Below are positions 12,821 through 23,612 of a stretch of 64,000 bases of DNA, in pieces. The translations under genes and the position numbers were made by a program. Every line of letters begins with the position of its first letter. The first letter of the stretch is position 1. Source of the stretch: Megamerina dolium (lineage: Eukaryota; Arthropoda; Insecta; Diptera; Megamerinidae). The notes under the pieces were generated by a model, which had not been told where the DNA came from, searched no databases, and was given only the letters and a program-made list of their open reading frames with translations. The DNA is taken from assembly GCA_963854835.1 (NCBI GenBank), contig OY978525.1, forward strand, positions 89,357,807-89,421,806, given 5' to 3'.

Positions 12821-13360
12821 TGCTGCAACTAGCCACCGACGTAGCGTACGTACGTACCGTTCGTACGTAAGAGCAAAAATTTGTCAAAAGTTATGCCCGT
12901 AGCAGCGACGGAGAAATCGACTGTTCTTTCTTATATACATACATAACAATGTTGCCATGTAACACTGTGCGTGCATGCTTTTAATCACACTTACCATTTT
13001 CATGATCAAATTTCATAATATATATGTTATAAACTAAAAAAAAAATTAATATACGTGAAGTATATTTTAATAAATAACTAAACACGATAATAGTTTTGAT
13101 TAATTAAAAAAAAACTAAACATTTTTAGTTAATTTTTTATTCATTTATAAAAGTCCAAGCTGGTAACCCTGTAAACATATAGAGCGATCAGCTGACACGT
13201 TTTTACGTAAAAAATCAAATTGCTGTTGATTCTTTCCGCTACGAGCAACGTCTACGTCACCGTCATACGGTGGTGAGTTTTCGTTAACACGACATTCCCA
13301 TAAGATAGGTCGTGTCAGCTGACACGTTCTACGTTTTTACGTCGGTGGCTAGTTGCAGCA
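12821..13360. mobile_element. TTA-flanked MITE A (PIF/Harbinger-like)
   Basis: 540 bp with perfect 23-base terminal inverted repeats (TGCTGCAACTAGCCACCGAC plus GTA), flanked by TTA at 12818-12820 and 13361-13363. A TTA/TWA three-base duplication is characteristic of PIF/Harbinger elements; the assignment rests on that alone. The interior has nested palindromes such as CGTGTCAGCTGACACG. It is inserted 2 bases outside the hAT terminus, splitting that element's presumed target duplication. Confidence 0.85.
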
Positions 13361-13363
13361 TTA

Positions 13364-13565
13364 TGCTGTAACTAGCCACCGACGTAGCGTACGTACGTAC
13401 CGCCCGTACGTAAGAACATACAAAATTGCATTTATTTTCTCCGCTCCGAGCAACGTCTACGTCACCGTCATACGGTGGTGAGTTTTCGTTAACACGACAT
13501 TCCCATAAGATAGGTCGTGTCAGCTGACACGTTCTACGTTTTTACGTCGGTGGCTAGTTGCAGCA
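13364..13565. mobile_element. TTA-flanked MITE B, internally deleted sibling of A
   Basis: 202 bp, with the same ends as MITE A and almost the same last ~125 bases (13440-13565 versus 13238-13360), but lacking about 340 bases of interior. Flanked by TTA at 13361-13363, shared with MITE A, and 13566-13568. The two elements abut with a single TTA between them, so one inserted exactly into the TTA duplication of the other. Confidence 0.85.
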
Positions 13566-15745
13566 TTAGATATGCTTTGCAAATATTGTACTTGTTTTGA
13601 GAGTAAAGAGAATCATTCGAAAACCAATTACATTCATGCAGCTCTTTATTATTTATAGCATTACACAGCTTTTTCGGGCATATTCGGTTCATATTTCCGT
13701 TATGACTCATTTGATGTTGACTCCCAGATGACAATTGTTCCTGGTTTATTAGAATACACTAATGCTTAACCACATAAATTAAACATCGGTGTTAAATTAC
13801 AAGGTTTTTAAAAAATCGATGTATTCACTAGATGTATGGAAAGGGTACACTGTCTCCAATCAAAAACGAAATGAGCACTGATTATCATAGAAAACTTGAA
13901 TCTTAATCAAAAGTGGCTATCTAACGTCCTTATTAATTATATTTCACCACCACCAATTTAAAATTGACAACATGTTACTGTAGCTGTGGCACCAACCCAA
14001 AGGGTTATAATGCTGTTTAGCCGGTTTTTCTTGAAAATGCGTCTTTAAATTTTGCGTAAGATTTGCAGTTTTGCAATAAAATTAAGAAATTCTCCAACAA
14101 TATGCAGTTTCTAAGGGAGGCCATAAATCCATTTGTTATCGGCTTGCATCGACTATAACTCTGTATCCTATCGAGATAAAAATTCATTGAAAAAAAGAAA
14201 TTCCAATAAATTCCAATTAATTACACAGTTTGCCAATTGAAAATAAAGGCAAAACAGATGCCAAACGAAAACTGGAAACGACGAAATTTCTAGAGCGGAA
14301 TCGAGTGAACCAAAGTTGGATGGTACGTTCTGTCGAAGCATTCTAATCGTAAATTGCACACAAATTTCTGCATGTTTTTTCTCCGGTTTTGCCGGATATC
14401 AGATCAGATATTTCACACATTTTCAAATTAATATAACTTTTTACAAGAGCGACGAATTACAGAACTGTATTCTCAAAAAATGTCGACTAAACAAAAAATC
14501 TGTTCGTTTCGGATTAATGTTGCCCGATATATGGGCCATCATCTACTGAGAAAAACCACGCAGACTTTATTTTTTTATTACCCGAAATTATTATTAAGAA
14601 AATTCTCCCTAAATACTTTTATTGTCATTCAAAATCAAGTGTATTTTTATAGAGCAATTATATTTGGCTGTTTTTATTACTATTTTTGTTACTATATTAT
14701 TTTGCTTTTAATAGAAATAGAAATAAAATACGAAATATATTATTTAAAATTTAAAGAAAAGAAAATACAATGGAATAGTATAGTACCAATAGTAAAATAG
14801 AAAGCTCTGCCATACGAGTACTGCAAGTACTTAGTAATCTTTTTTAAACTATGATCATTAATAGGCAAATAGTATGAAATTTGCTGTCTCATAATTCTTG
14901 GAAATGCACTAAACTATACCACACTTTATGTATGCACGAATAGATAGTATGTATGGGGTGACGTACATAAGTCTGTGAAATGTACATTTTTAAAGTAAAC
15001 CGCAAATGATGGTGTTGTTAATTAAAAAATCAAATCTGTGTACATTAAACATTATATAAGCAAAAAATGAATTTGTCATTTTCAAGTATTGTACCATCGT
15101 ATGTGAATGATTTACTCGTATACTCATGTAGATAGGGTTGCCAGTTGCGCTGTATTGTTAAACATTTTGATGTTATACCTAGGTTGAGTTTTTCTGTAAG
15201 ATCTCTGCATTCAATTCACTAGAACAAATATGGCAGAGTCTTCAATAGTTATAATAAAGAATGCCAATCTGAAAAAAAATCTATAGTTGCCTTATTGGAT
15301 CCAGAACCACATAACCTTCTTCTGTGTTTTTAAAAAACCTTAATGTTAAATTTACCGCACCAACGCTTGAACTCACAACCTTATTCCAAGAGCGCCAACG
15401 TACTAACGAGTGAGCTATATACACAGTTTGTATATAGTCTTTCTGGAAATTACAAGATTACAGTATAAGTAGTGTAACCCCAGCATACTAGACTGGATGA
15501 GGGTCCAGTGACAGTCCCTCATAAATAAAATAAACACCACTTCAAATTTGATACAATTTGAAGTACGAGTATATTTAATGGACTGAAATCCTTTTTTATA
15601 ATATAAATATTATAATTGTTGGAAAATGAAGAAACAATTTAAGTATTCTATATGTGGATTTTGAGCCCCAAAATGAAATCTGCAACATCAGAAGATAAAA
15701 TACAGATAATAACAGAAGAAGGAAAAAAAGTCTATAAGAATTTGT
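13566..15745. other. AT-rich non-coding DNA, nothing recognised
   Basis: Open frames at 14316-14549 and 14480-14800 are AT-driven and low in complexity with no domain. No family shared with the rest of the window. Confidence 0.5.
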
Positions 15746-15800
15746 AGACCTACTTACTTACTTATTTACTTACTTATGTGGCCAACAACCGAATATCGAT

Positions 15801-16508
15801 TTAGGCCGAAAATAACCAGCCATCTCTGTTCTTCGCTAGCTGGCTCCAGTTAGAAATTCCAAGCGCCGTCAGGTTCTCCAGTACTTGGTCTTTCCACCTG
15901 AGGTTTGGTCTTCCTCTTCTGCGTCGTCCTCCAGCGGGTTCCGAATATAACACCTTCTTAGCTGGAGCGTGTTCTTCCATTCGCTCGACATGACCTAGCC
16001 AGCGCAGCCGCTGGATTTTGATGCGCTTTACTATGTCAATATCGGCATACAGCTCGTACAGCTCATGGTTGTACCTTATTCGGTACTCGCCACCAACGCA
16101 AATAGGTCCAAAGATCTTGCGTAGGACTTTTCTCTCGAAAACTCCAAGCATTCGCTCATCCGAGGTGGAAATTGTCCAGGCTTCAGCGCCATATGTTAGG
16201 ACAGACATGATGAGAGACTTGTAGAGTGTAGTTTTCGTTCTTCGAGAGAGGGCTCGACTTCTCAATTGCTTACTCAGCCCAAAGTAACACCTGTTAGCAA
16301 GAGTTATCCTACGCATGATCTCCAAGCTGACGTCATTACTGCTGTTAATGCTGGTTCCAAGATAGACAAAGTCCCTTACTACTTCAAAAGCGTAGTTGTC
16401 AACAATGACGTGCTGTCCAAGACGCCGGGACTCTTTGTTTGTTGACACTAGATACTTCGTCTTGCCCTCGTTCACCGTGAGACCCATCCGACGCGACTCT
16501 CTTTCCAA
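15801..16508 (-). pseudogene. post-RT C-terminal domain of RTE-like ORF2 (copy B)
   Basis: 235 codons continuing the RT in another frame. Shows MGLTVNEGKTKYLVSTNKES, then DFVYLGTSINSSNDVSLEI, TYGAEAWTIS, VLRKIFGP, YRIRYNHELYELY, RLRWLGHVERM and RRRRGRPNLRWKDQVLENL. This order (AEAWT, then GHVERM, then basic RRRRGRP-x-LRWKD) is the C-terminal layout of RTE/BovB-type polyproteins and is often annotated in insects as craniofacial development protein 2-like. Confidence 0.9.
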
Positions 16509-17527
16509 CTCTGATAATGCTGCACTGACTTGACTGCTCGCGTGTTCATGCCGATTATGTCAATATCGCCGGCATACGCTAACAGCATGACACTTTTGTT
16601 GAAGATAGTGCCATTATGTCGTAGATCAGCAGCTCGTATTATTTTCTCCACAATAAGATTGAAGAAGTCGCACGATAACGAATCACCTTGTCTGAAACCC
16701 CGTTCGGTATTAAACGGTGCGGAGAGGTCCTTCCCAATTTTCACTGCACAACGGGAGTTATGCAGTGTCATTCTACAAAGTCGAATGAGCTTTGCAAGAA
16801 TACCAAACTCAGACATTGTTGCGTAGAGGTAATCCCTTACCGGACTGTCGAAAGCGGCTTTATAATCAACAAATAGGTGGTGTGTGTCGATCTGTTTTTC
16901 TTGGGTCTTCTCCAGGATTTGGTGCAGTGTGAAAATCTGGTCGATGGTGGATTTACCAGGTCTGAAGCCACACTGATAAGGTCCAATCAGGTTGCTGAGC
17001 ATAGGCTTCAACCTTTCACACAGTACGCTCGATAGAACCTTGTATGCGATGCTCAGGAGACTTATTCCACGGTAGTTGGCGCAAATTGTGGGGTCTCCTT
17101 TTTTATGTACAGGACAGAGAACACTGAGCCTCCAATCATCAGGCATGCTTTCATCCGACCATATTCTGCTTATGAGCTGGTGCATGCGGGTGAGCAGCTC
17201 ATCGCCTCCGGTCTTAAACAACTCGGTAGGCAGGCCATCAGCACCTGCAGCTTTGTTGTTCTTCAGCCTTAAAATGGCCGTTTCAACCTCGTCATATTCG
17301 GGTGGTGGAATATCAACACCATCATCTGTAATTGGGGTTATCGGGCATTCTCCTCCACTGGCGGAATTGTTCGAAGCATCGCCATTCAGTAACGTGGAGA
17401 AGTGTTCCCTCCATAAGCTCAGTACACTCTGGACATCCGTAACCAGACTCCCATTTCCATCACGACAAGAAGAGGCTCCGATATTTAAACCTCCACTCAG
17501 GCTCTCGATCTTTTCAAAGAGTCTCAT
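16472..17527 (-). pseudogene. reverse transcriptase domain of RTE-like ORF2 (copy B)
   Basis: 351 codons. Motifs in order: RLKNNKAAGADGLPTELFK (finger region), CPVHKKGDPTICANYRGISL, GPYQCGFRPGKSTIDQI, LFVDYKAAFDS (the RT motif with the first catalytic Asp, in FVDYKAAFD), NTERGFRQGDSLSCDFFNL, and LLAYAGDIDIIG (YADD lost, Asp to Gly). The last ~25 residues are read out of frame because of the 5-base duplication at 16526-16535. Chance long frames on the opposite strand (for example 17076-17924) are shadows of this conserved sequence. Confidence 0.92.
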
Positions 17528-17777
17528 TCTTGTCGGTACACATCTCTATCTCCTCACACTCGCGTCTTTCCAACTCCCTCTTCTTGCGCCTGAAAAGACG
17601 TCTCTCTGCACTCCTTTTCTCTCTATACCGCTCCTTAACAGCTCGCGTTGCGCCTGCACGCAGGGTTTTTCTGTAGGCGGCGTCTTTCACTGCGGTAGCG
17701 TCGCGACACTCCTGATCATACCACTCATTCCTCAGAGGCCGGTAGTAACCGATTACCTCCTCGGCAGCAGTAGTCAT
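17514..17777 (-). pseudogene. linker region of RTE-like ORF2 (copy B)
   Basis: 87 codons rich in Arg and Glu (KRSAERRLFRRKKRELERRE), preceded by RPLRNEWYDQECRDAT, the segment between endonuclease and RT in RTE-like elements. Overlaps the RT frame by a few codons, with a single-base frame change near 17527. The endonuclease itself is absent. Confidence 0.8.
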
Positions 17778-17913
17778 GGAGTGGGATATATGTGTCCACC
17801 GTGCGCATGTATCATCAAGACCTACTTACCTAATTCAATAATTCAAAGTGCGTTTATAGTTAAAATGTGTTTCTATCTTCTTATACATATTATACTTATA
17901 TGTATATACTTAT

Positions 17914-18266
17914 GGGTAGCTTAGCTCAGCGGTTAGTGTGTTGGCCTTCTGATCTGTAGGTCGTGAGTTCAATCCGGCCGAAGCACAACAAAGTTTAATA
18001 TCGGAAAGTTTTTTCTTTCGAACGGTACCCACCTGTCGGCAAAAATTGTAAATTTTTCCGGCGGTAAAAATTTGTCAAAAATGCTTTTTAAAGAGTTCTT
18101 GTGACAAATCTAAGTTGAAGTGATGTCACAAGTGATGTTCTAATACTGTCCAAATAAAACACGCACAACAGTATTGGAAAAGGAGCTCGGTGGTATCACA
18201 ATGGGCCTTTCTGGTCTAAGTGTGTCCTCTCAGAGAAAGGGCAGCCACATAACCTAACGTAACCTA
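17914..18266 (+). mobile_element. tRNA-headed SINE, copy 1 (AACCTA-tail subfamily)
   Basis: The head resembles a tRNA with pol III boxes (A-box TAGCTCAGCGG; B-box-like GAGTTCAATCC), followed by the family body (TTTCGAACGGTACCCACCTG, TGTCACAAGTG, AACAGTATTGGAA). The end differs from the common subfamily: GGTCTAAGTGTGTCCTCTCAG, then CATAACCTAACGTAACCT. The head is too degenerate and too embedded to be a working tRNA gene. Confidence 0.88.
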
Positions 18267-18333
18267 TACATATCATATATGTATACCTAGTTATAGTAGT
18301 AAACACTATAAGTTGTAGTGGCATCTAATACCG

Positions 18334-18376
18334 GCTAGTATGTATCTTGTGGTTTGAACACAAGATACATACTAGC
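18334..18376. repeat. perfect 18-bp inverted repeat, 7-base spacer
   Basis: Arm GCTAGTATGTATCTTGTG (18334-18351), spacer GTTTGAA, and full reverse complement at 18359-18376. It lies 68 bases beyond a SINE end and is not a TIR of any element recognised here. Confidence 0.95.
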
Positions 18377-18547
18377 GTTAATTAGTGAAATTCACTTCGT
18401 ATATTTGTATGTATGTATATGTGTATTGAACTGTTGCTATTACAATGGAATAACCAGGAATGTAGGTATGTACATTAAAGTGACCTCTATATGTATGGAA
18501 GCAAAATTTTGAACGCGAGTTCATGTTCTCAAACGGTATATGCAATA

Positions 18548-19162
18548 CCACCTTGATCAAAAAGTTCCCGGAATAACCACCGTGTGGCGCTCCCATTGTT
18601 CCAATTTGAGTTGTTTTTTTTTTTTTTTTTTGTTAAGTTGGTACATCTGTTGTTGATATTCCCTCGAAATCTTTGCGGCATAGCTTGACATTTCAAAAAG
18701 TTACGTAGCCAAAAGTACATCTATCTCTGAATCCGATCCCACATTCATCAAAAGGATCATTACTGGAGACGAGACGTGGGTTTATGAGTACGACGGAAAG
18801 AGTCAGAATTGTGGACAGAAAACTCGTGGACGCACCGTCGCACAGTGCTATCATTATTCGTAATTTTTTGACGAAAAATGCAGCAAATACCATCCAACAG
18901 CCACCAAATTCACCTGATTTGGCTCCCTGTGACTTCTTTTGTTCAATCGAGTTAAAAAACCAGTACGGGGAACGCGTTTCAGTAGCCGAGGGGAAGTAAT
19001 GGAAAAATCGCAGGAAGCACTGAGATAGATGTACTATTGGCTACGTAACGTAGAGGGAATATCAACAACAGATGTACCAACTTAATAAAGAAAATATCAC
19101 TCAAATTGGAACGATGGGAGCGTCTCACGGTGGTTATTCCGGGAACTTTTTGATCAATGTGG
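18548..19162 (+). mobile_element. mariner-family derivative with long inverted repeats
   Basis: 615 bp flanked by TA (18546-18547 and 19163-19164). The terminal repeats share CC(A/C)-rich ends and TTGATCAAAAAGTTCCCGGA and continue inward: 18548-18729 is an inverted copy of about 19022-19162, including GTTGGTACATCTGTTGTTGA and a stretch around GTTACGTAGCC. The left arm carries an extra poly(T) run and about 30 extra bases. The inverted arms are far longer than normal mariner TIRs, so one end seems to have been copied onto the other. The remaining interior codes for transposase pieces (listed separately). Confidence 0.88.
18750..18999 (+). pseudogene. mariner transposase fragments inside the long-TIR derivative
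   Basis: A first frame reads IITGDETWVYEYDGKSQN, with the first catalytic Asp in the GDETW motif. A deletion and frame change join it to DAPSHSAIIIRNFLTKN and PPNSPDLAPCDFF, the second and third catalytic Asp regions. The usual HDNAPSH has become VDAPSH, so the spacing to PCD is 33 rather than 34 residues. About 95 residues between the blocks are missing relative to a normal mariner transposase. Not functional. Confidence 0.88.
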
Positions 19163-19170
19163 TATGTATG

Positions 19171-19192
19171 CGTGTGTGTGTGTGTGTGTGTG
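19171..19192. repeat. (GT)n microsatellite
   Basis: About ten GT units between the mariner derivative and a reversed SINE. Confidence 0.95.
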
Positions 19193-19530
19193 AACCCTGA
19201 AGGGCTCTTTGACCAAGCTTCTCTTCCATTACTGTTGCGCGTGTTAAATTTTGAACAGTATTAGAAGGGACCTACTTATTTTAGTCGAACGGCAGAACTC
19301 TTGTGACATCACTTTTTCTGAGCTTTGTCACAGAGTTCTTTTAGAAGCTTTTCCATAGCAAATTCTTACTGTCGGAAGAATTGGCAATTGGGCAATTGGC
19401 AATTGGGTGGGTACTGTTCGGAAGAAAAATCTTTTCGACATTAAATTTGTTATGTGTCAGCCGGGGATTGAACCCAGGACCTACAGATCAGAAGGCCAAC
19501 ACACTAACCACTGAGCTACGGCTACGGTAC
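19193..19530 (-). mobile_element. tRNA-headed SINE, copy 2
   Basis: Reverse-oriented copy of the common subfamily. The tRNA-like head is at the right (19450-19525, GGGATTGAACCCAGGACCTA on the + strand) and the tail at the left. Internally it carries a small tandem repeat of CAATTGG near 19384-19410, not seen in other copies. Confidence 0.9.
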
Positions 19531-22500
19531 TCAAAAGCTAGAAAATTAAATTTGACCAAAACTACAAAATATAAAATTTCGGTGCGATTGATGAAATTTT
19601 ATAACTTGTTCACGAGCTCTAAAGTCCCTAAAGCGGTATTCTCTTAAGAAGTGGAAATAGAAGTATGAATGTTTCGGAAAAATGTTGAGTAGAGAAAATC
19701 TAACATAGCCGGGGTCGATCATATTTTTGAAAAGACCGATCGGAAGTTCTATCGAATAAGAAGATGCTGCTCTGATAACGGTGGAAGGGCTGAAAGTCAT
19801 TCATTACGATCTGCTCCAGCTAGTCCAAACGATCGATTCCGAGCTCTACAATGAGTGACTATTAAGATTGAGTAAAGTAATCAAACAAAGCGACCAGAAT
19901 TGACGATATATTTCTTTCCAGGGATGAGGTCGAACAGAAGTCCACAGCTTTGACTGTTCTCTGGTGTATTGTGATGTGCACCCACTGCGATGCACCCACT
20001 GAGCTGAGATGCCAACATCCTTCACCTCATGCACTTTTACTCTCCGCTCATAGTGTTTCTTAAGGTTTTCTATAGTTTCGTTGAGGGTTTTTTACGCAAA
20101 AAGTAATGCTTGAAGAGAACAAAAAATTTACTTTTCCTATTTTCGCCGAAATTCATGAGTTTGGCTGTCAAACGCAAACTACTCGTATATGACACAGCTG
20201 CCACAACGATAGATTATTAACAGATCACAGTTGACCGGAGCGGTATTGAATTTAAAGTTACTATGTGGGTTATTCAAAAAGGGACTGGTTTTTTTTACTG
20301 CACTCTAAATTTAGGCTCAGAGCTGTCTTCCAAACACAAATTATCTAAATTTGTTTGTGGAGATCATTGAGAGATTTTAGCTTATTTTCTACATTTCAAA
20401 ACCATTGGGAATCTTAAGGAAAATATTTTACCAACTTGGATGAAACTATCTTTTCTTCAAAATTCATATTTTACAATAACAGTACAGTAACACTAACAGT
20501 ACAATAAAAGGAAGTAACTTGCCTTGAAATCGTTTTAATCCAATTTACAAAGATACTTACTATGGGGAAGTACCTCGGTTTATATGCTAACGCGTGTAAC
20601 ACTGTTGCATTTTGTTGTTGCTACATAAGTATTTCGTGAAACTTAATACCACTTTTTTTTGACTTTTTCATATTTCAAGCTTTTTTTTTTGCTTTTCAGT
20701 TATGCATTCCATACACATGTGCTGGACGAAGCATAAATCACTTTGCTAAATTCGACAAGATATTGTCTGTTGACATCCTTTGAGCTGCTGTTGCCGAGCA
20801 TGGTCGTTGCTTGTTTGTTGGTGTTGTATTAACAACATGGCCAGAATAATAAACTCAATGTTGTCAATGAAATAAAAATGGCTGGTTGTGAGAGAGTGTA
20901 GTGTATATTATTCGTAGGCACTGGGGAGAGAGTGTGGTATAATCATCAACAACAACAACAACAAAGAGATACATAGCAAAGCCCTCTTCCTCTTCTAGTT
21001 GGATTTTTTTGTTTTTCGGAATCTAAAATAATCGCAAAAGCCGAAAATGTCACAAAAATGTGAATAAGCATGAACGAACAGCAACAGCACGCGAAACGCC
21101 ACATACAACAGTGTGGACGTGCAACATAAGAAAGCTTTTTGCAACATGCTCATATGTACATATTTATATGTTAGATATATTCGTGTGTCTATATGGAAAA
21201 TTCGTATATCCTTGAAGTAATACATGTACAGACCAAAACACCCATTATGCTGGCAGATATAGTATTTAAGCCACAACAATGCTCAGTTCAAATGGCAGAC
21301 GATTGAGAAGAAGTTGCGATCTTAGCAAGTAGCATAGGAAAATAAATATGCATGTTGTTGTTGCGGTTAACTCTCCCCAAAAAGAAAAACCAAAATCAAA
21401 ACCAAATCACATGCACTAAGAAATTCACATAAATCAACTCAAAGATTTACAGGCAAAAGAAAACATTTTTTATTGCCATTTTGTTCTTGCTTTAGTTTTG
21501 TTCTTATTTGTACTTATATTTGTAAAAGGTTTGTGAACGTTATTCTTGATGTACTGTTACTTGTATTGTGATTTTGTGTTATTTTTACTTTCCTAAAGAC
21601 TTTAGAATTGAGCTCAATTTTACTCAATTATTGATAGGATAATCGAAAGGCTCAAAGGCTCAATTGTCAGAAGAAGAACAAACAAAAAATGATAAAATGG
21701 AAAAAATTGATGAAAACAGTGTTTAGAATTTTAAAAGGTTCTTTTTTTCACAATTCAAAAAAAAAAAATCCAAAAGCAAAATATATTAATAGTAATAAAT
21801 TAATATTTAATAAAGTTGATGGAAGCTTAAAAGAATACTTGTTAAACAAAATGACAAAATATGACAAAAATGACAATATACATTTATATAGTGGGATGGT
21901 GCAAAAATTCTTCCCAATTTGTATACACTATTACTTTTTAATCAATACATGTATTACGATATGTAGGAATTTAATAAGTTCATACGAAACACTGCCTCGG
22001 GTGATTTTGAGGACTTCTATGAAGACATATTTTTACCATTTAGGCTGTTACCAAACGATGGTAGCCATGGGGTCTCAAAGCAGGAAAGCATATCAACCAA
22101 TTTGTATATAGGATTTTCCAGTAATTCAAATGTTTCTGAGCTAGCAATGTTTTAACAGAATTTAACATAATTTTTTATATGCTGCTGTCCTTTATCGCCA
22201 AGTGTTTCAGCATTTCTTTTTAACTATTGCCGCGAATGGAATCCTTTTGCGTCTACGATTAAAAGATTTCAAATATCAAAACTTGTTTTTTGCTATTTTT
22301 AATCCTTAACACAATGTAAATTAAAAATAGTAATAGTATGATAAAGCCCGTCGGTTTTATCATACAGCCTCATCATGGGATAGTGGGTAGCCGTTCTGTC
22401 TATGATTACCAGGCTGAATTTCTCGGATCGACCAACTCAATATAATGTTTATTTATAAAACTAAATTTCGGTTTTGCAAATCTGTACCCTCCTGTACAAT

Positions 22501-22542
22501 TTTTTCAACTGTATACATTTGGCATAATTCATATATTTAAAA
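19531..22542. other. non-coding DNA, nothing recognised
   Basis: Contains CAA-rich runs near 20947 and TTG runs near 21355. An open frame of 140 codons at 21689-22111 is Lys/Asn/Tyr/Ile-rich, as expected from AT-rich DNA, and has no domain I recognise. Confidence 0.5.
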
Positions 22543-23612
22543 ATGACCTTACAGTCGGCTGGGGCCGACCAAATTATACCCTGCATATCCGCATATCCGC
22601 ATATCCATCTTTTTCTTTTATTTCCACTACTCAGTACGCAAACTACATTAAGAAGTATGCGTAGCTCGCCAGTTTTTTGAGCCACGCGACCACCAGAAAT
22701 ATGGTTGGTGGTTGGTATTTTAAATTGGATAATTTAAAGGTGGTTTTAAGATTTTGTATTTGAGCCCCATTAAGAAGTGGTCATGGCATATTGGTTTTAT
22801 GCCACATTCTTTCCGACTACGATACTAATGTATGTGTCAATTATGGTTGTCCTAGAGACAAGATTGTCGAAGTTATAGCTGTTTCAATTTAAAAGATATT
22901 AAGTCAAATTGTGTGGGAGCTACTATAAACAATGGCGCGTCCATTTACTGTGAGTGTAGTTGCTCTTACAATACTAATCCACACCTTAAATCTCATTGTT
23001 CTACGCTAAATGTTTTATAAGTTATGGCGCTTAAAAGTTTCTGTTCAATTCCCTCGACTTTGTATGGGAGCCCCGATGATTTTCTGCAGCGTTATTTTCA
23101 ACTATCATATTAATCTAAGTGTCAATTATGGTAATTCTAGACCGAAGATTACAGAAGTTACAGCTGTTTCAATTTAAAAGAAGACGCTTTGTATGGGAGC
23201 TACTATAACAAATATGCGTGGCTCGCCCATTTCTGGCAAAGATATGTAGCAGTATGATGTAACGCCATGTGCTGAATATTGTTGTCTCAAATGGTATATT
23301 AAGTGAGTTATAGCAAGTTAAAACTTTTAAAAATTCCGAGGTAAGTCGCTTTGAATGGTTGGCGTGGCTTTTGACCGATCATACCGATCATAGGTTACTT
23401 ATGCCAAATTTCGCAAAATAGCTCAATATTTGCTCAAGTTATCGTGAGAACCAGCAAGGTGACAGACAGACGGACGGACATCGTTAAATCGAAAATTTAT
23501 GCGACGCTGATCACTAATATATATAATCTTCTTTATCTCCGGAGATTCCTTCAAGTGGTCAAGTCTGACCGAAATGAATATACCTTGCAGATTACATTAT
23601 GCAGGGTATAAT
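22543..23612 (-). mobile_element. mini-me/DINE-like element, copy 2 (old, diverged)
   Basis: Reverse orientation. The subterminal inverted repeats TATACCCTGCATA (22575-22587) and TATGCAGGGTATA (23598-23610) are still perfect, and the GTCGGC/GCCGAC hairpin is at 22554-22570. The body keeps five or six recognisable ~150-bp monomers but with many substitutions and losses, and the GTCY tract has only about four units. This is the oldest-looking of the five copies. Confidence 0.82.

Larger units (their letters stand above)
15746..17829 (-). mobile_element. RTE/BovB-like retrotransposon, longest copy B
   Basis: About 2.05 kb on the - strand between candidate 12-base target duplications AGACCTACTTAC (15746-15757 and 17818-17829). 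The left one overlaps the TTAC-rich 3' tail, so its exact edge is soft. Covers the linker before the RT (17777-17514), the RT (17527-16472) and the post-RT region (16508-15801); the endonuclease is missing by 5' truncation. The RT catalytic box is YAGD instead of YADD. A 5-base tandem duplication (TGACT at 16526-16530 and 16531-16535), absent from copies A and C, shifts the frame just after the RT. A further frame change lies near 17527. Inactive, but a good consensus source. Confidence 0.92.

Noticed and set aside
14480..14800. 106-codon open frame on the + strand
   Set aside because: Phe/Tyr/Ile-rich, AT-driven, no motif.
17076..17924. 282-codon open frame on the + strand
   Set aside because: Antisense shadow of the RTE reverse transcriptase in copy B; no domain of its own.
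21689..22111. 140-codon open frame on the + strand
   Set aside because: Lys/Asn/Ile/Tyr-rich composition expected from AT-rich DNA, no recognised motif and no splice context.
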